Shown piece after piece: positions 1 through 8,954 of a stretch of 64,000 nt of DNA. Within the stretch, counting starts at the first letter, position 1. The number at the start of each line of letters is the position of its first letter. Both the position numbers and the translations under genes were made by a program. The stretch lies in assembly GCF_003932715.1 (NCBI RefSeq), contig NZ_CP020700.1, positions 1,254,001-1,318,000 on the forward strand, in the 5' to 3' direction. The notes beneath the pieces were generated by a model. That model saw nothing but the letters and a program-made list of their open reading frames with translations. It ran no database searches and was not told the DNA's origin. The DNA comes from Streptomyces tsukubensis. Lineage in GTDB: Bacteria; Actinomycetota; Actinomycetes; Streptomycetales; Streptomycetaceae.

Positions 1-1702
1 CGCCCCGGGCGTAGTTGACGGTGGAGTCGAAGTCGAGCAGGCCGTTGGTCTCGGTGTTGTCCGGCTTGAGCCGGTTGTAGACGACCCGGGCGACCTTGTC
101 GAAGTCCTCCTTGTACTTGCCCTCGGCCTGCACCAGGCTGGCGACGGTGACGAGCTGGAGGGGGTTCTTCAGACCGAGTCCGGCGGCCTTCCCGACCACG
201 TCGGCCTTGGTGTACTCCTCGTTGGCGCGGGCGACCATCTTCTTGAGGACGGCCTCGGGCTTCATGCCCTTGGCGGCGGGGTAGGAGGCCGGGAAGAGGA
301 AGCCTTCCAGCGGATCCTGGATATCGGGTCCGCCCTTGGCCCAGGCGGGCAGTCCGAGCTTGCCGGACTGCTCCTTGGCCGTTGTGGCGGTGGTGCCCGC
401 CTTGAGGCTGAGGCGTTTGTCGATCAGGGCGTAGATCTCGGCGTTCCGCTTGCCCTCGGGGATGATCATGTTGCTGCTGCTGCGCGGGTCGAGCATCGCC
501 TTGACCGCGTTGGCGCCGGACATCTCCTTGGCGAGGGTGTAGACACCGGCCTGGATGCCCTTGGCACGCTGATTGCTGTTGGCGGCGGAGACGAAGGCCC
601 CGGAGCTCTTGACGACGCCCTGCTGCTTCAGGATGCGGCCGATCTCCGCCAGTCCGGCGCCCTGGGGGATCTCGACGACGACGGAGCCGCTGCCGGCGCC
701 GCTGTAGTCGGGGGCGGAGCCGAACTGGCCCTGCCAGAACTGGTAGCCGAAGTACGAGACGCCGCCGAGGCCGCTGAGCAGTACCGCGGAGACCACCAGG
801 CAGGCGCAGCCGTTGCGGCTCTTCTTCTTGGGGCGGCCCCGGCGCTCGCCGTCGCCCGCTCCGTCGCCGCCGCGGCGGCGGGAGGTCCGGGAGGCGGCCG
901 GATCGTCGTCGTCCGCGGCACTGTCGTCGCGGTCTTCGCCGTCACCGGTGAAGAAGGGGTGCTTCTCCTCCTCGGGGGCCTCGGCGTCCCAGGCCCCTTC
1001 CCGGGCCTCGGGCTCGGCGGGGCGCCGCCCGGGGGGCTGCGGCGGGGGGTAGGCGTCGGGGGTGGCGTAGTGGTCGGCCTCGGCGTGGTCCTGGTAGCCG
1101 GGGACGGGCCCGCTGTAGGTGTCGGCGGGGTTGGCGGCGTATCTGTCGCCGGGTGCGGCTCCGTAGGCGATCCCGGGGTCGGCCGGATGCGGCGCCTGCC
1201 CCTGCTGCGGGGCGTGCTGGTGGTGCGCCTGCTGCTGCGGCTCTCCGCCCTGGTGCTGCGGCTGGTGCGGGTGCCCGCCGTGGCCCTGGTGCGGGTACTG
1301 CGGGTCCTGCGGCTGCTGCTGGGAGTACGCTCCCCCGTCCCACTGGGCGTGCCCGCCCTGGGTGCCGTCGCCCGTGCCGTACGCCGGCTGCCCGCCGTCG
1401 TACTGCTGCTGGTGCTGCTGCTGGTCACCGGGGTGGTAGTACTGCCCGCCGGGTTGCTGCGGGTACTGCTGCTGGTACGGGTCGTGTACCTGCTGCTGGT
1501 TCTGCTGCTGGGCCTGCTGCTGGTACGGGTCCTGGACTCCGTAGGCCTGCTGCGGCCCGCCCGGGTGCTGCTGGTACTGCTGCTGACCGCCGGCGTAGGG
1601 ATCATGGCCGGAAACGGACTGCGGTCCCTGCCCCTGGTCGCCGTAGAGCGGGTCGTCGGGGTGCCACGGTTCGGAGCCGGGGCCCCGGCCATACTCAGTC
1701 AT
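1..1702 (-). CDS. mltG: Endolytic transglycosylase MltG (YceG-like), 3' end outside window
   Basis: Membrane-bound lytic transglycosylase that cuts nascent peptidoglycan strands. The frame is open to the left edge, so the C-terminus is missing. The ATG at 1702 has an AGGGGA ribosome site 5 nt upstream. Residues 1 to about 290 form a cytoplasmic tail, first very rich in Gln, Gly, Pro and Tyr with QQQ runs, then acidic, then basic just before one membrane helix at about 294-316. The extracellular part has the LysM-like start (VVVEIPQGAGLAEIGRILK) and the catalytic-core pattern VQAEGKYKEDFDKVARVVYNRL-like near the left edge, whose Glu in QAEG is the expected acid. It follows ruvX in the alaS-ruvX-mltG order common in actinobacteria. 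The family call is firm; the role of the Q-rich tail is unknown. Confidence 0.9.
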   Translation of the reverse strand, partial: MTEYGRGPGSEPWHPDDPLYGDQGQGPQSVSGHDPYAGGQQQYQQHPGGPQQAYGVQDPYQQQAQQQNQQQVHDPYQQQYPQQPGGQYYHPGDQQQHQQQYDGGQPAYGTGDGTQGGHAQWDGGAYSQQQPQDPQYPHQGHGGHPHQPQHQGGEPQQQAHHQHAPQQGQAPHPADPGIAYGAAPGDRYAANPADTYSGPVPGYQDHAEADHYATPDAYPPPQPPGRRPAEPEAREGAWDAEAPEEEKHPFFTGDGEDRDDSAADDDDPAASRTSRRRGGDGAGDGERRGRPKKKSRNGCACLVVSAVLLSGLGGVSYFGYQFWQGQFGSAPDYSGAGSGSVVVEIPQGAGLAEIGRILKQQGVVKSSGAFVSAANSNQRAKGIQAGVYTLAKEMSGANAVKAMLDPRSSSNMIIPEGKRNAEIYALIDKRLSLKAGTTATTAKEQSGKLGLPAWAKGGPDIQDPLEGFLFPASYPAAKGMKPEAVLKKMVARANEEYTKADVVGKAAGLGLKNPLQLVTVASLVQAEGKYKEDFDKVARVVYNRLKPDNTETNGLLDFDSTVNYARG

Positions 1703-1810
1703 TGATCCCCTAGGGCCGCGAGTCGGGCGGGTGTACGTCCCGCTGTACGGTTCAGTGCGGCAGCCGTTCGAATAAGCCGCCCGATGGCGCGGAACGTTAC
1801 CGTATCGCGA

Positions 1811-2275
1811 TCAGACAATCCCTTCGACGCTCTCACCGGGGGGTGCTCCCGACGCCCGTTCGGACTCCAGCGCGTTCTGGAGGATCACCACGGCGGCCGC
1901 CTGGTCGATGAAGGAACGGCCCTTTTTGGCCGTCACTCCCGCGGCCCGCAGACCCTGTCCGGCGGTGACCGTCGTCATCCGCTCGTCGACGAGCCGCACC
2001 GGTACGGGGGCGATGCCCCGCGCCAGCTCCCGGGCGAAGGTCCGGACCTTGCCCGCGGCCGGGCCCTCCTGCCCGTTGAGGGAGCGGGGCAGCCCGACGA
2101 CGACCTCGATGGGTTCGTACTCCTCGACGAGTGCGCGCAGCCGCCGGTGGGCGGCCGGGACATCGCGTCCCGGCACGGTCTCCACCGGGGTGGCGAGGAC
2201 CCCGTCGGGGTCGCACGAGGCGACCCCGATGCGGGCGTCCCCGACGTCGATCGCGAGGCGGCGTCCGCGTCTCAC
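1811..2275 (-). CDS. ruvX: Putative pre-16S rRNA nuclease / Holliday junction resolvase-like YqgF (RuvX)
   Basis: Small RNase H-fold nuclease (154 aa) of the YqgF family, implicated in 5' end processing of 16S rRNA and formerly called a Holliday junction resolvase homologue. The N-terminal [13 protein letters not shown] carries the first catalytic Asp; [14 protein letters not shown] and [10 protein letters not shown] are the following conserved strands, and the C-terminal [11 protein letters not shown] supplies the last acidic residue. The start is GTG at 2275, inside the alaS stop (GTGA, 4-bp overlap), which implies translational coupling to alaS. Length is typical of the family. Confidence 0.93.
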   Translation of the reverse strand: MRRGRRLAIDVGDARIGVASCDPDGVLATPVETVPGRDVPAAHRRLRALVEEYEPIEVVVGLPRSLNGQEGPAAGKVRTFARELARGIAPVPVRLVDERMTTVTAGQGLRAAGVTAKKGRSFIDQAAAVVILQNALESERASGAPPGESVEGIV

Positions 2276-4941
2276 GAGACCTCGGCCACCAGGCGCTCGA
2301 CGGCGGCGACGGCGTCGTCCACGGCGTCCGGGTTCTGGCCGCCGCCCTGGGCGACGTCCGGCTTTCCGCCGCCTCCGCCACCGAGGGTCTTGGCGGCGGT
2401 ACGGACCAGCTCACCGGCCTTGAGCCCGCGCTCCCTGGCGGCCTCGTTGGTGGCGATGACGGTCAGCGGACGGCCGCCCGCGACCGCGAAGAGGGCGACG
2501 ACGGCCGGCCGGTCGCCGGGGATCCGGCCACGGACGTCGAGGACCAGCTTGCGCAGGTCGTCGGCGGTGGTGCCGTCCGGCACCCGTCCGGTGACCAGGG
2601 CGGTGCCCCGGACGTCCTGGGCGCCCGCGGCGAGCCCGGCGGCGGCGGCCAGCACCTTCTCCGCGCGGAACTTCTCGATCTCCTTCTCGGCGTCCTTGAG
2701 CTTGGCGAGCATGCCGGAGATCTTCTCGGGCAGCTCCTCGGGACGGCCCTTGACCAGCTCCTGGAGCTGGGCGACGACCGTGTGCTCCCGGGCCAGGAAG
2801 TTGTAGGCGTCGACGCCCACCAGGGCCTCGATCCGGCGCACGCCGGAGCCGATGGAGGACTCCCCGAGCAGCTTCACCAGTCCGAGCTGGGAGGTGTTGC
2901 CGACATGCGTACCGCCGCACAGCTCCTTGGAGAAGTCACCGATGGTGACGACCCGGACCCGCTCGCCGTACTTCTCGCCGAACTCGGCGATGGCGCCGGC
3001 CTTCTTGGCCTCCTCCAGGCTCATGACCTCGGCCTGGACGTCCAGCTCGCGGGAGAGGACCTCGTTGATCCGCTGCTCGACGTCGGTGAGGACGGTGCCG
3101 GGGACGGCGGCCGGGGAGCCGAAGTCGAAGCGGAAGCGGCCCGGGGAGTTCTCGGAGCCGGCCTGGGCGGCGGTGGGGCCCAGGGCGTCGCGCAGGGCCT
3201 GGTGGGTGAGGTGGGTGGCGCTGTGGGCGCGGGCGATGGCCCGGCGCCGCCTGGCGTCGATGGCGGCGTGGGCGGAGGCGCCCACGGTGACCTCGCCGAC
3301 CTGGACCGAACCCTTGTGCACGGAGACTCCGGGCACCGGCTGCTGGACGTCGCGGACCTCGATCACGGCGCCGGAGTCGAGCCGGATCCGGCCCTGGTCG
3401 GCCAGCTGGCCGCCGCCCTCGGCGTAGAACGGGGTGCGGTCGAGGACGACCTCGACCTCGTCGCCCTCGACGGCGGCGGGCGACGGTACGCCGTCGACGA
3501 GCAGACCGACGACGGTCGCCTCGCCCTCGTTGGTGACATAGCCGGTGAACTCGGTGGTGCCCGAGGTGTCGGCGACCTCACGGTAGGCGGAGAGGTCGGC
3601 GTGGCCCGTCTTCTTGGACCGGGCGTCGGCCTTGGCGCGCTCCCGCTGTTCCTTCATCAGGCGGCGGAAGCCCTCCTCGTCCACGGAGAGGCCCTGTTCG
3701 GCGGCCATCTCCAGGGTGAGGTCGATGGGGAAGCCCCAGGTGTCGTGGAGGAGGAACGCCTTGTCGCCGGCGAGGACGGCGGAACCGGCCTGCTTGGCCT
3801 CGGTCACGGCGCCGTCGAGGACGTTGGTGCCGGCGTTGAGGGTCTTGAGGAAGCGGGCCTCCTCGGCGAGGGCGACGGCCTCGATCCGGCTGCGGTCCGT
3901 GATCAGCTCGGGGTACTGCTGCCCCATGGTCCGGATGACCACGTCGGCCAGCGCGGCGACGACCGGGCCGGTGGCGCCGAGCAGGCGCATATTGCGGATG
4001 GCGCGGCGCATGATGCGGCGCAGCACATAGCCGCGGCCCTCGTTGCCGGGGGTGACACCGTCACCGATGAGCATCACCGAGGTGCGGATGTGGTCGGCGA
4101 CCACGCGCAGGGAGACGTCGGACGTGTGCTCGGCGCCGTACCGCACACCGGTCAGCTCGGTGGCCTTGTCCATGACGACCCGGAGCGTGTCCGTCTCGTA
4201 CATGTTCTGCACGCCCTGGAGGATCATGGCAAGCCGTTCGAGACCGAGGCCGGTGTCGATGTTCTTGGAGGGCAGCTCCCCGAGGATCGGGAAGTCCTCC
4301 TTGCCCTGGCCCGGGCCGCGCTCGTACTGCATGAAGACCAGGTTCCAGATCTCCACGTACCGCTCGTCGTTGACGGCGGGGCCGCCCTCCTCGCCGAACT
4401 CCGGACCGCGGTCGTAGTTGATCTCGGAGCAGGGGCCGCAGGGGCCGGGGACGCCCATCGACCAGAAGTTGGGGCCCATGCCGAGGCGCTGGATGCGCTC
4501 GGCGGGCACACCGATGACGTCGCGCCAGACCTGCTCGGCCTCGTCGTCCTCCTTGTAGACGGTGATCCACAGCTTCTCGGGGTCGAGGCCGTAGCCGCCC
4601 TTGTCCTGGGGCGCGGTGAGCAGCTCCCAGGCGTACTTGATGGCGCCTTCCTTGAAGTAGTCGCCGAAGGAGAAGTTGCCGCACATCTGGAAGAAGGTGC
4701 CGTGCCGGGTGGTCTTGCCGACCTCTTCGATGTCCGGGGTGCGGACGCACTTCTGCACGCTGGTGGCGCGCGGGGCGGGCGGGCGGCTCTCCCCGAGGAA
4801 GTACGGCTTGAACGGCACCATGCCCGCGTTGACCAGCAGCAGAGTCGGGTCGTCCGCGATGAGCGACGCGGAGGGCACGACGGTGTGCCCGCGCTCCTCG
4901 AAGAAGCTCAGCCAGCGGCGGCGGATCTCAGCCGACTCCAT
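2272..4941 (-). CDS. alaS: Alanine--tRNA ligase
   Basis: Class II aminoacyl-tRNA synthetase that charges tRNA-Ala. At 889 aa it is full length. The catalytic domain fills the first 400 residues or so ([29 protein letters not shown]). The editing domain has the zinc-ligand pairs HSATHLTHQ and [10 protein letters not shown], and a C-terminal coiled coil and glycine-rich C-Ala region follow ([18 protein letters not shown]). The ATG at 4941 shares one base with the stop codon of the upstream DUF6167 gene. No T-box-like leader is visible; the gene appears to be read from the upstream small genes. Confidence 0.98.
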   Translation of the reverse strand: MESAEIRRRWLSFFEERGHTVVPSASLIADDPTLLLVNAGMVPFKPYFLGESRPPAPRATSVQKCVRTPDIEEVGKTTRHGTFFQMCGNFSFGDYFKEGAIKYAWELLTAPQDKGGYGLDPEKLWITVYKEDDEAEQVWRDVIGVPAERIQRLGMGPNFWSMGVPGPCGPCSEINYDRGPEFGEEGGPAVNDERYVEIWNLVFMQYERGPGQGKEDFPILGELPSKNIDTGLGLERLAMILQGVQNMYETDTLRVVMDKATELTGVRYGAEHTSDVSLRVVADHIRTSVMLIGDGVTPGNEGRGYVLRRIMRRAIRNMRLLGATGPVVAALADVVIRTMGQQYPELITDRSRIEAVALAEEARFLKTLNAGTNVLDGAVTEAKQAGSAVLAGDKAFLLHDTWGFPIDLTLEMAAEQGLSVDEEGFRRLMKEQRERAKADARSKKTGHADLSAYREVADTSGTTEFTGYVTNEGEATVVGLLVDGVPSPAAVEGDEVEVVLDRTPFYAEGGGQLADQGRIRLDSGAVIEVRDVQQPVPGVSVHKGSVQVGEVTVGASAHAAIDARRRRAIARAHSATHLTHQALRDALGPTAAQAGSENSPGRFRFDFGSPAAVPGTVLTDVEQRINEVLSRELDVQAEVMSLEEAKKAGAIAEFGEKYGERVRVVTIGDFSKELCGGTHVGNTSQLGLVKLLGESSIGSGVRRIEALVGVDAYNFLAREHTVVAQLQELVKGRPEELPEKISGMLAKLKDAEKEIEKFRAEKVLAAAAGLAAGAQDVRGTALVTGRVPDGTTADDLRKLVLDVRGRIPGDRPAVVALFAVAGGRPLTVIATNEAARERGLKAGELVRTAAKTLGGGGGGKPDVAQGGGQNPDAVDDAVAAVERLVAEVS

Positions 4942-5288
4942 CAGTGGTCCTCATTCCGGTTGTACGAAGTGTGGGGGCGGTTCGGGTGGGCGGCGCGGGG
5001 GCCGCGGGCGGGGCCGCCGAGTGCGGGGCGGGCCCGCTGGGCGGGCAGTTCGGTACCGGGCGGCGTGCTGGTGCCCAGTGCCTCGCCCAACTCCTCCTCG
5101 CGCTGGATCATTCCGGCGCGGACGTCGAGGGCGAACTCCCGCAGCCGGTGGCCCGCGTCGACCGCGCGGCCCGCGGCCTGTGCGGCGAGGCTCTCGGGGG
5201 TGAGCTGCTGGATCTTGCGGTTGACCTTGGTGGTCGCCCAGACGCCTGCTGCGGCGCCCGCGGTGAACCAGAAGGTGCGGCGGAACAT
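4941..5288 (-). CDS. DUF6167 family small protein
   Basis: A 115-aa protein of a family found next to alaS in Streptomyces. It begins with a short hydrophobic segment ([19 protein letters not shown], about residues 2-20) followed by an amphipathic helical part and a Pro/Arg-rich tail. Its stop overlaps the alaS start by one base, so the two are almost certainly co-translated. Function is unknown; a membrane-associated accessory role is only inference from the N-terminal segment. Confidence 0.8.
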   Translation of the reverse strand: MFRRTFWFTAGAAAGVWATTKVNRKIQQLTPESLAAQAAGRAVDAGHRLREFALDVRAGMIQREEELGEALGTSTPPGTELPAQRARPALGGPARGPRAAHPNRPHTSYNRNEDH

Positions 5289-5294
5289 CGTGCC

Positions 5295-5756
5295 TCAGCC
5301 CTTTCCGCCCCAGCGGCCGCGCCCACCGCGCGCCGGGGGCACCGTACGTCCGACGACCACCGTGCGGGCGGCGCGACCGCGGCGCGGGGCGCGCTCCTCC
5401 CCTGCCTCGCCGGAGGTGCGGCCCATCGCCTTGCGCACGCCGTACCCGAAGGCGGCGACCTTGACCAGCGGGCCGCCGAAGGTGGAGGCGACCGTGGTGG
5501 AGAGTGCGGAGGCGTTGGAGGTGACCTCCTGGACGTCCGTGGCGATGGCGTCCACGCGGTCCAGCTGGGTCTGCGCGGAGCGCACGGTCGCGGAGGCGTC
5601 GGTGAGCAGGGGCACCGCCCGCTCGGTCACCTCGGTCACGAGCCGGGTGGTCGCCCTGAGCGTCTGGGCCAGCCTCACCAGCACCACGGCGAGGAAGGAG
5701 ACCAGGATCGCCCAGAAGACGGCCACCAGGATCCCGGCCACCTCTCCACCGGTCAC
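5295..5756 (-). CDS. DUF948 domain-containing membrane protein
   Basis: A 153-aa protein with an N-terminal membrane helix (residues 5-30, VAGILVAVFWAILVSFLAVV) followed by a long heptad-rich helical region of the DUF948 type and a basic Arg/Gly-rich tail. It starts with GTG at 5756 and ends 6 bp before the DUF6167 gene, so it is probably the first gene of the DUF948-DUF6167-alaS-ruvX-mltG transcription unit. DUF948 proteins are general-stress-like membrane proteins of unknown mechanism. Confidence 0.82.
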   Translation of the reverse strand: MTGGEVAGILVAVFWAILVSFLAVVLVRLAQTLRATTRLVTEVTERAVPLLTDASATVRSAQTQLDRVDAIATDVQEVTSNASALSTTVASTFGGPLVKVAAFGYGVRKAMGRTSGEAGEERAPRRGRAARTVVVGRTVPPARGGRGRWGGKG

Positions 5757-5874
5757 ACTGCACCGCTTCCTGCTCGTCCGGTTGTCCCCCGGGGACCCGG
5801 GGATACGTCCTTCCGAGCCTATCGCGATCCCGGTGGGCCCCCTACCGCATTCCGGGGCCCCTCGGGTACGCGAA

Positions 5875-5918
5875 GGCCCGTCGTACTCCCGCCGCGAACG
5901 GCAGGGGTACGACGGGCC
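5875..5918 (-). terminator. Hairpin downstream of rpsD
   Basis: Perfect 12-bp inverted repeat (arm GGCCCGTCGTAC at 5875-5886, complement at 5907-5918, 20-nt loop). It lies 50 bp past the rpsD stop and before the DUF948 gene, so it most likely ends the rpsD transcript. No clear U-tract follows, as is common in Streptomyces. Confidence 0.7.
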
Positions 5919-5967
5919 GGGCGCATGCCTGCACCGGGTGCCCGGGAGGCTTCCCGGGCGCGGTGGA

Positions 5968-6582
5968 TCAGCGGGCGTAGTACTCGACGACGAGCTGCTC
6001 GTCGCAGATGACCGGGATTTCCTTGCGGTTCGGGTCGCGGTCCAGGCGGAACGCCAGCGCCTTCAGGTTGACCTGGAGGTAGCGCGGGGTCTCGCCGTCG
6101 GCGGCGAAGCCACCCTCACGCGCGACCTGGAACAGCGCCTTCTCACGGGAGCGCTCGCGCACCGTGATGACGTCGTCCGGGCGGACGCGGAACGACGGCT
6201 TGTCGACCTTGCCGCCGTTGACCTCGATGTGGCCGTGGACGACCATCTGACGGGCCTGGTAGATGGTGCGGGCGATGCCCGAACGCAGCACCAGGGCGTC
6301 CAGACGACGCTCCAGCTCGACGACCAGCGCCTCGCCGGTCTTGCCCTCGGCCTTGCGGGCGCGGTCGTAGGCGCGCGCCATCTGCCGCTCGCTGATGTCG
6401 TACTGAGCGCGCAGGCGCTGCTTCTCCATCAGACGGACCTTGTAGTCCGAGTTCTGCTTGCGGCCACGGCCGTGCTCGCCCGGCGGGTACGGACGGGCCT
6501 CGAAGTACTTGACGGCCTTCGGCGTCAGCGCAATACCGAGCGCACGGGACTTCTTGACCTTGGGACGCGACTGGTTAGGCAC
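5968..6582 (-). CDS. rpsD: 30S ribosomal protein S4
   Basis: Primary 16S rRNA-binding protein of the small subunit (204 aa, full length). The RNA-binding S4 domain is at about residues 95-160 ([33 protein letters not shown]). It is the cysteine-free form, lacking the zinc-binding cysteines of the other S4 type. The GTG start at 6582 has GGAGG 10 nt upstream. It stands alone rather than in the alpha operon, as usual in Streptomyces. The iron box at 6606-6624 lies immediately upstream of its ribosome site, so DmdR binding there could also affect rpsD unless its promoter lies further upstream. Confidence 0.97.
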   Translation of the reverse strand: MPNQSRPKVKKSRALGIALTPKAVKYFEARPYPPGEHGRGRKQNSDYKVRLMEKQRLRAQYDISERQMARAYDRARKAEGKTGEALVVELERRLDALVLRSGIARTIYQARQMVVHGHIEVNGGKVDKPSFRVRPDDVITVRERSREKALFQVAREGGFAADGETPRYLQVNLKALAFRLDRDPNRKEIPVICDEQLVVEYYAR

Positions 6583-6605
6583 GTTCTCCAGACCTCCGAT
6601 ATAGG

Positions 6606-6624
6606 TTAGGTTAGGCTCACCTTA
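6606..6624. promoter_or_regulatory. Iron box (DmdR1/IdeR-type operator)
   Basis: The sequence TTAGGTTAGGCTCACCTTA differs from the Streptomyces iron-box consensus TTAGGTTAGGCTCACCTAA at one position as I recall it. A further TAGG repeat just to the left (6602-6605) extends the direct-repeat character. It sits between the divergent starts of rpsD (6582) and the DUF2470 gene (6639), 4 nt before the AAGGAG ribosome site of the latter. The expected regulator is the DtxR-family iron repressor DmdR1. Confidence 0.8.
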
Positions 6625-6638
6625 CTCAAGGAGATCGC

Positions 6639-7481
6639 ATGTCTCGCCCTGGGAACACCAAGCGCATCGCGGACAGCACAAAAGACGTCGACCCCGCTGC
6701 TGCGGGTGTCGAGGCGACGGAGGTCCGATCAGCTCATGGTCAGCCGCGTCCCAGCGGACTTGAATCCGCCCGGATGCCGTCAGCAGCCGAGCGCACACGA
6801 ACTCTCGTACAGGGTACATGCTCCGCGGTGCTGCTCGTCACGGGCCTGGAGACCGCCCGTTCGGAGCAGCTCATGCCGTCCGCCCGCGCGGTGGGTCCCG
6901 ACGGCGAGGTCTTCCTGCTGCTGCCGGCCGACTCCCCCGCCGTACGGGCCGCCGCCCACGCCCAGGACGACGAGCTCAGCGCCGTACTGGAGATCACCGA
7001 TGTGGCGCCGGTCTCCGTCCCGCACCGGATCCGCGGCCGGGCCTGGGTCTCCGGCTGGCTGACCACGACGCCGGGGGCGGCCGATCCGGGCACCGCGATG
7101 CTGCGGCTGGAGGTCGGCGAGCTGCGGGTGGACGATCTGTGGGGCACCGCCCCGGTCGACCCCGACGACTTCGCGCGGGCCGATCCCGATCCGCTCGCCG
7201 GTCACGAGGCCGAACTGCTCCAGCATCTCCACGCGGCGCACGGACCGCAGATGCAGGAGCTGTGCGGACTGCTCGGGGAGCGCGCCGCCGCGCTGTCCGG
7301 TCCGGACGGCGAAGGGCCCGCGCCCCGGGCGATCCCGCTGGCCCTGGACCGCTTCGGGCTGCGGGTGCGGTTCGCCGGGAGCCACTGCTTCGACGCCCGC
7401 TTCGACTTCCCCGAGCCCGTACGCGATATCACCGGGCTGCGCCGGGCCATGCACACGCTCTTCGAGGCGGCCGCGCACTGA
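6639..7481 (+). CDS. DUF2470 domain-containing protein, probably iron-regulated
   Basis: A 280-aa protein whose central and C-terminal parts resemble the split-barrel flavin/heme-binding proteins related to HugZ-type heme oxygenases, with a DUF2470 region at about 185-275 (HEAELLQHLHAAHGPQMQELC, LDRFGLRVRF). The ATG at 6639 has AAGGAG 5 nt upstream. The first 45 residues are encoded with clearly lower third-position GC than the rest, and an internal ATG at 6774 begins the conserved part (MPSAAERTRTLV), so a shorter protein is possible. The iron box at 6606-6624 implies induction under iron limitation, which fits a role in heme or iron handling; the exact reaction is unknown. Confidence 0.8.
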   Translation: MSRPGNTKRIADSTKDVDPAAAGVEATEVRSAHGQPRPSGLESARMPSAAERTRTLVQGTCSAVLLVTGLETARSEQLMPSARAVGPDGEVFLLLPADSPAVRAAAHAQDDELSAVLEITDVAPVSVPHRIRGRAWVSGWLTTTPGAADPGTAMLRLEVGELRVDDLWGTAPVDPDDFARADPDPLAGHEAELLQHLHAAHGPQMQELCGLLGERAAALSGPDGEGPAPRAIPLALDRFGLRVRFAGSHCFDARFDFPEPVRDITGLRRAMHTLFEAAAH

Positions 7482-7515
7482 GTCCGCTCCCGGCGGATCC
7501 GGCGGCGGCCGCGGC

Positions 7516-8865
7516 TCAGCCGCCGCGCAGCCGCTCCCGCACCTTCTCCACCACGTCCGCGTAGCGGGCCTCGGCCCCGTACCGCGTGGGCTCGTAGTAC
7601 CGCTTGCCGTGGAGGGCGTCCGGCGCGTACTGCTGGGCGGCGATGGCGCCGGGGACGTCGTGCGGATAGACATAGCCCTGGGCATGCCCCAGCGCCGCCG
7701 CCCCCTTGTAGTGGCCGTCCCGCAGATGGGCCGGTACGGAACCGGCAAGACCGGCCCGGACGTCGGCCAGCGCCGCCCCGATCGCCGTCGTCGCGGTGTT
7801 CGACTTGGGTGCCAGCGCCAGCGCGATCGTGGCATGGCTGAGGGTGAGCGCGGCCTCGGGGAACCCGATCATCGCCACGGCCTGGGCGGCGGCCACCGCC
7901 AGCGGCAGCGCGGTGGGGTCGGCCAGTCCGATGTCCTCGCTGGCCGAGATCATCAGCCGCCGGGCGATGAACCGGGGGTCCTCACCCGCGTCGATCATCC
8001 GGGCCAGATAGTGCAGCGCGGCGTCCACGTCCGATCCGCGGATGGATTTGATCAGCGCGCTCGCCACGTCGTAGTGCTGGTCGCCGTCGCGGTCGTAGGT
8101 CACCGCGGCCCGGTCCACCGTCTCCTCGACCGTGGCCAGGGTGATCTCCGCCTCACCCTTGTCGAGCGCGGCACCCGCGGCGGCCTCCAGAGCCGTCAGG
8201 GCCCGGCGCGCGTCACCGCCCGCGACCCGCAGCAGATGCGCCTCGGCGTCCTCGGGCAGCGTCACCGCACCGCCGAGCCCGCGCTCCTCCCCCAGCGCCC
8301 GCCGCAGCAGATCCCGCAGATCGTCGTCGGTCAGCGGCTCCAGCGTCAGCAGCAGCGAGCGGGAGAGCAGCGGGGAGATCACCGAGAAGTAGGGGTTCTC
8401 GGTGGTGGCGGCGATCAGGGTGACCCAGCGGTTCTCCACGGCGGGCAGCAGGGAGTCCTGCTGGGCCTTGGAGAAGCGGTGGATCTCGTCGAGGAAGAGG
8501 ACGGTCTCCTTGCCGAAGCCGCCCGCCGCCCGGCGGGCGCCCTCGATCACCGCCCGCACCTCCTTGACGCCCGCGGTGATCGCCGACAGCTCGACGAAGC
8601 GCTTCTCGGTCGCCCGGGAGACCACGTACGCCAGGGTCGTCTTCCCGATGCCCGGCGGCCCCCAGAGGATCACCGACGAGGCACCGGCAGGGCTCCCCCC
8701 GCTCTCGCCCACGAGCCTGCGGAGCGGGGAGCCGGGCCGCAGCAGATGGCGCTGCCCGACGACCTCGTCGAGGGTGCGCGGACGCATCCGCACGGCGAGG
8801 GGGCCGGCGGACGGATCCTTCTCCAGTCGTTCTTCGGCGGCGGCGGTAAAGAGGTCGGGCTCCAC
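7516..8865 (-). CDS. rarA: Replication-associated recombination protein A (RarA/MgsA AAA+ ATPase)
   Basis: Clamp-loader-like AAA+ ATPase acting at stalled replication forks (449 aa). Walker A GPPGIGKT is at 69-76 and Walker [10 protein letters not shown] around 123-131; the sensor region [16 protein letters not shown] and the C-terminal tetramerisation domain ([20 protein letters not shown]) are present. The start is GTG at 8865. There is no ribosome site, and a damage-type promoter at 8872-8894 would place transcription start on this G, so the mRNA is probably leaderless. It converges with the DUF2470 gene. Confidence 0.95.
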   Translation of the reverse strand: MEPDLFTAAAEERLEKDPSAGPLAVRMRPRTLDEVVGQRHLLRPGSPLRRLVGESGGSPAGASSVILWGPPGIGKTTLAYVVSRATEKRFVELSAITAGVKEVRAVIEGARRAAGGFGKETVLFLDEIHRFSKAQQDSLLPAVENRWVTLIAATTENPYFSVISPLLSRSLLLTLEPLTDDDLRDLLRRALGEERGLGGAVTLPEDAEAHLLRVAGGDARRALTALEAAAGAALDKGEAEITLATVEETVDRAAVTYDRDGDQHYDVASALIKSIRGSDVDAALHYLARMIDAGEDPRFIARRLMISASEDIGLADPTALPLAVAAAQAVAMIGFPEAALTLSHATIALALAPKSNTATTAIGAALADVRAGLAGSVPAHLRDGHYKGAAALGHAQGYVYPHDVPGAIAAQQYAPDALHGKRYYEPTRYGAEARYADVVEKVRERLRGG

Positions 8866-8871
8866 ACGGGA

Positions 8872-8894
8872 AGCCTATGCCAGACCACCGACAG
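8872..8894 (-). promoter_or_regulatory. RecA-NDp / PafBC-type DNA-damage promoter of rarA
   Basis: On the minus strand TGTCGGTG (8893-8886), 8 nt, then TAGGCT (8877-8872). This fits the LexA-independent actinobacterial damage promoter TGTCRGTG-N8-TAnnnT. The seventh base after the -10 box is the G of the rarA GTG codon. Confidence 0.75.
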
Positions 8895-8954
8895 CGCCCC
8901 CGGCCGGCCGAAGGCGCGGGCTGTCGGGGGCGCGGGCTGCGGGAGCGCAGGGGA

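Noticed and set aside
2131..6609. 1492-codon plus-strand open frame opposite alaS and rpsD
   Set aside because: Frame shadow caused by high GC. The minus strand encodes complete AlaS, small conserved proteins and S4; the plus-strand translation shows no family motif.
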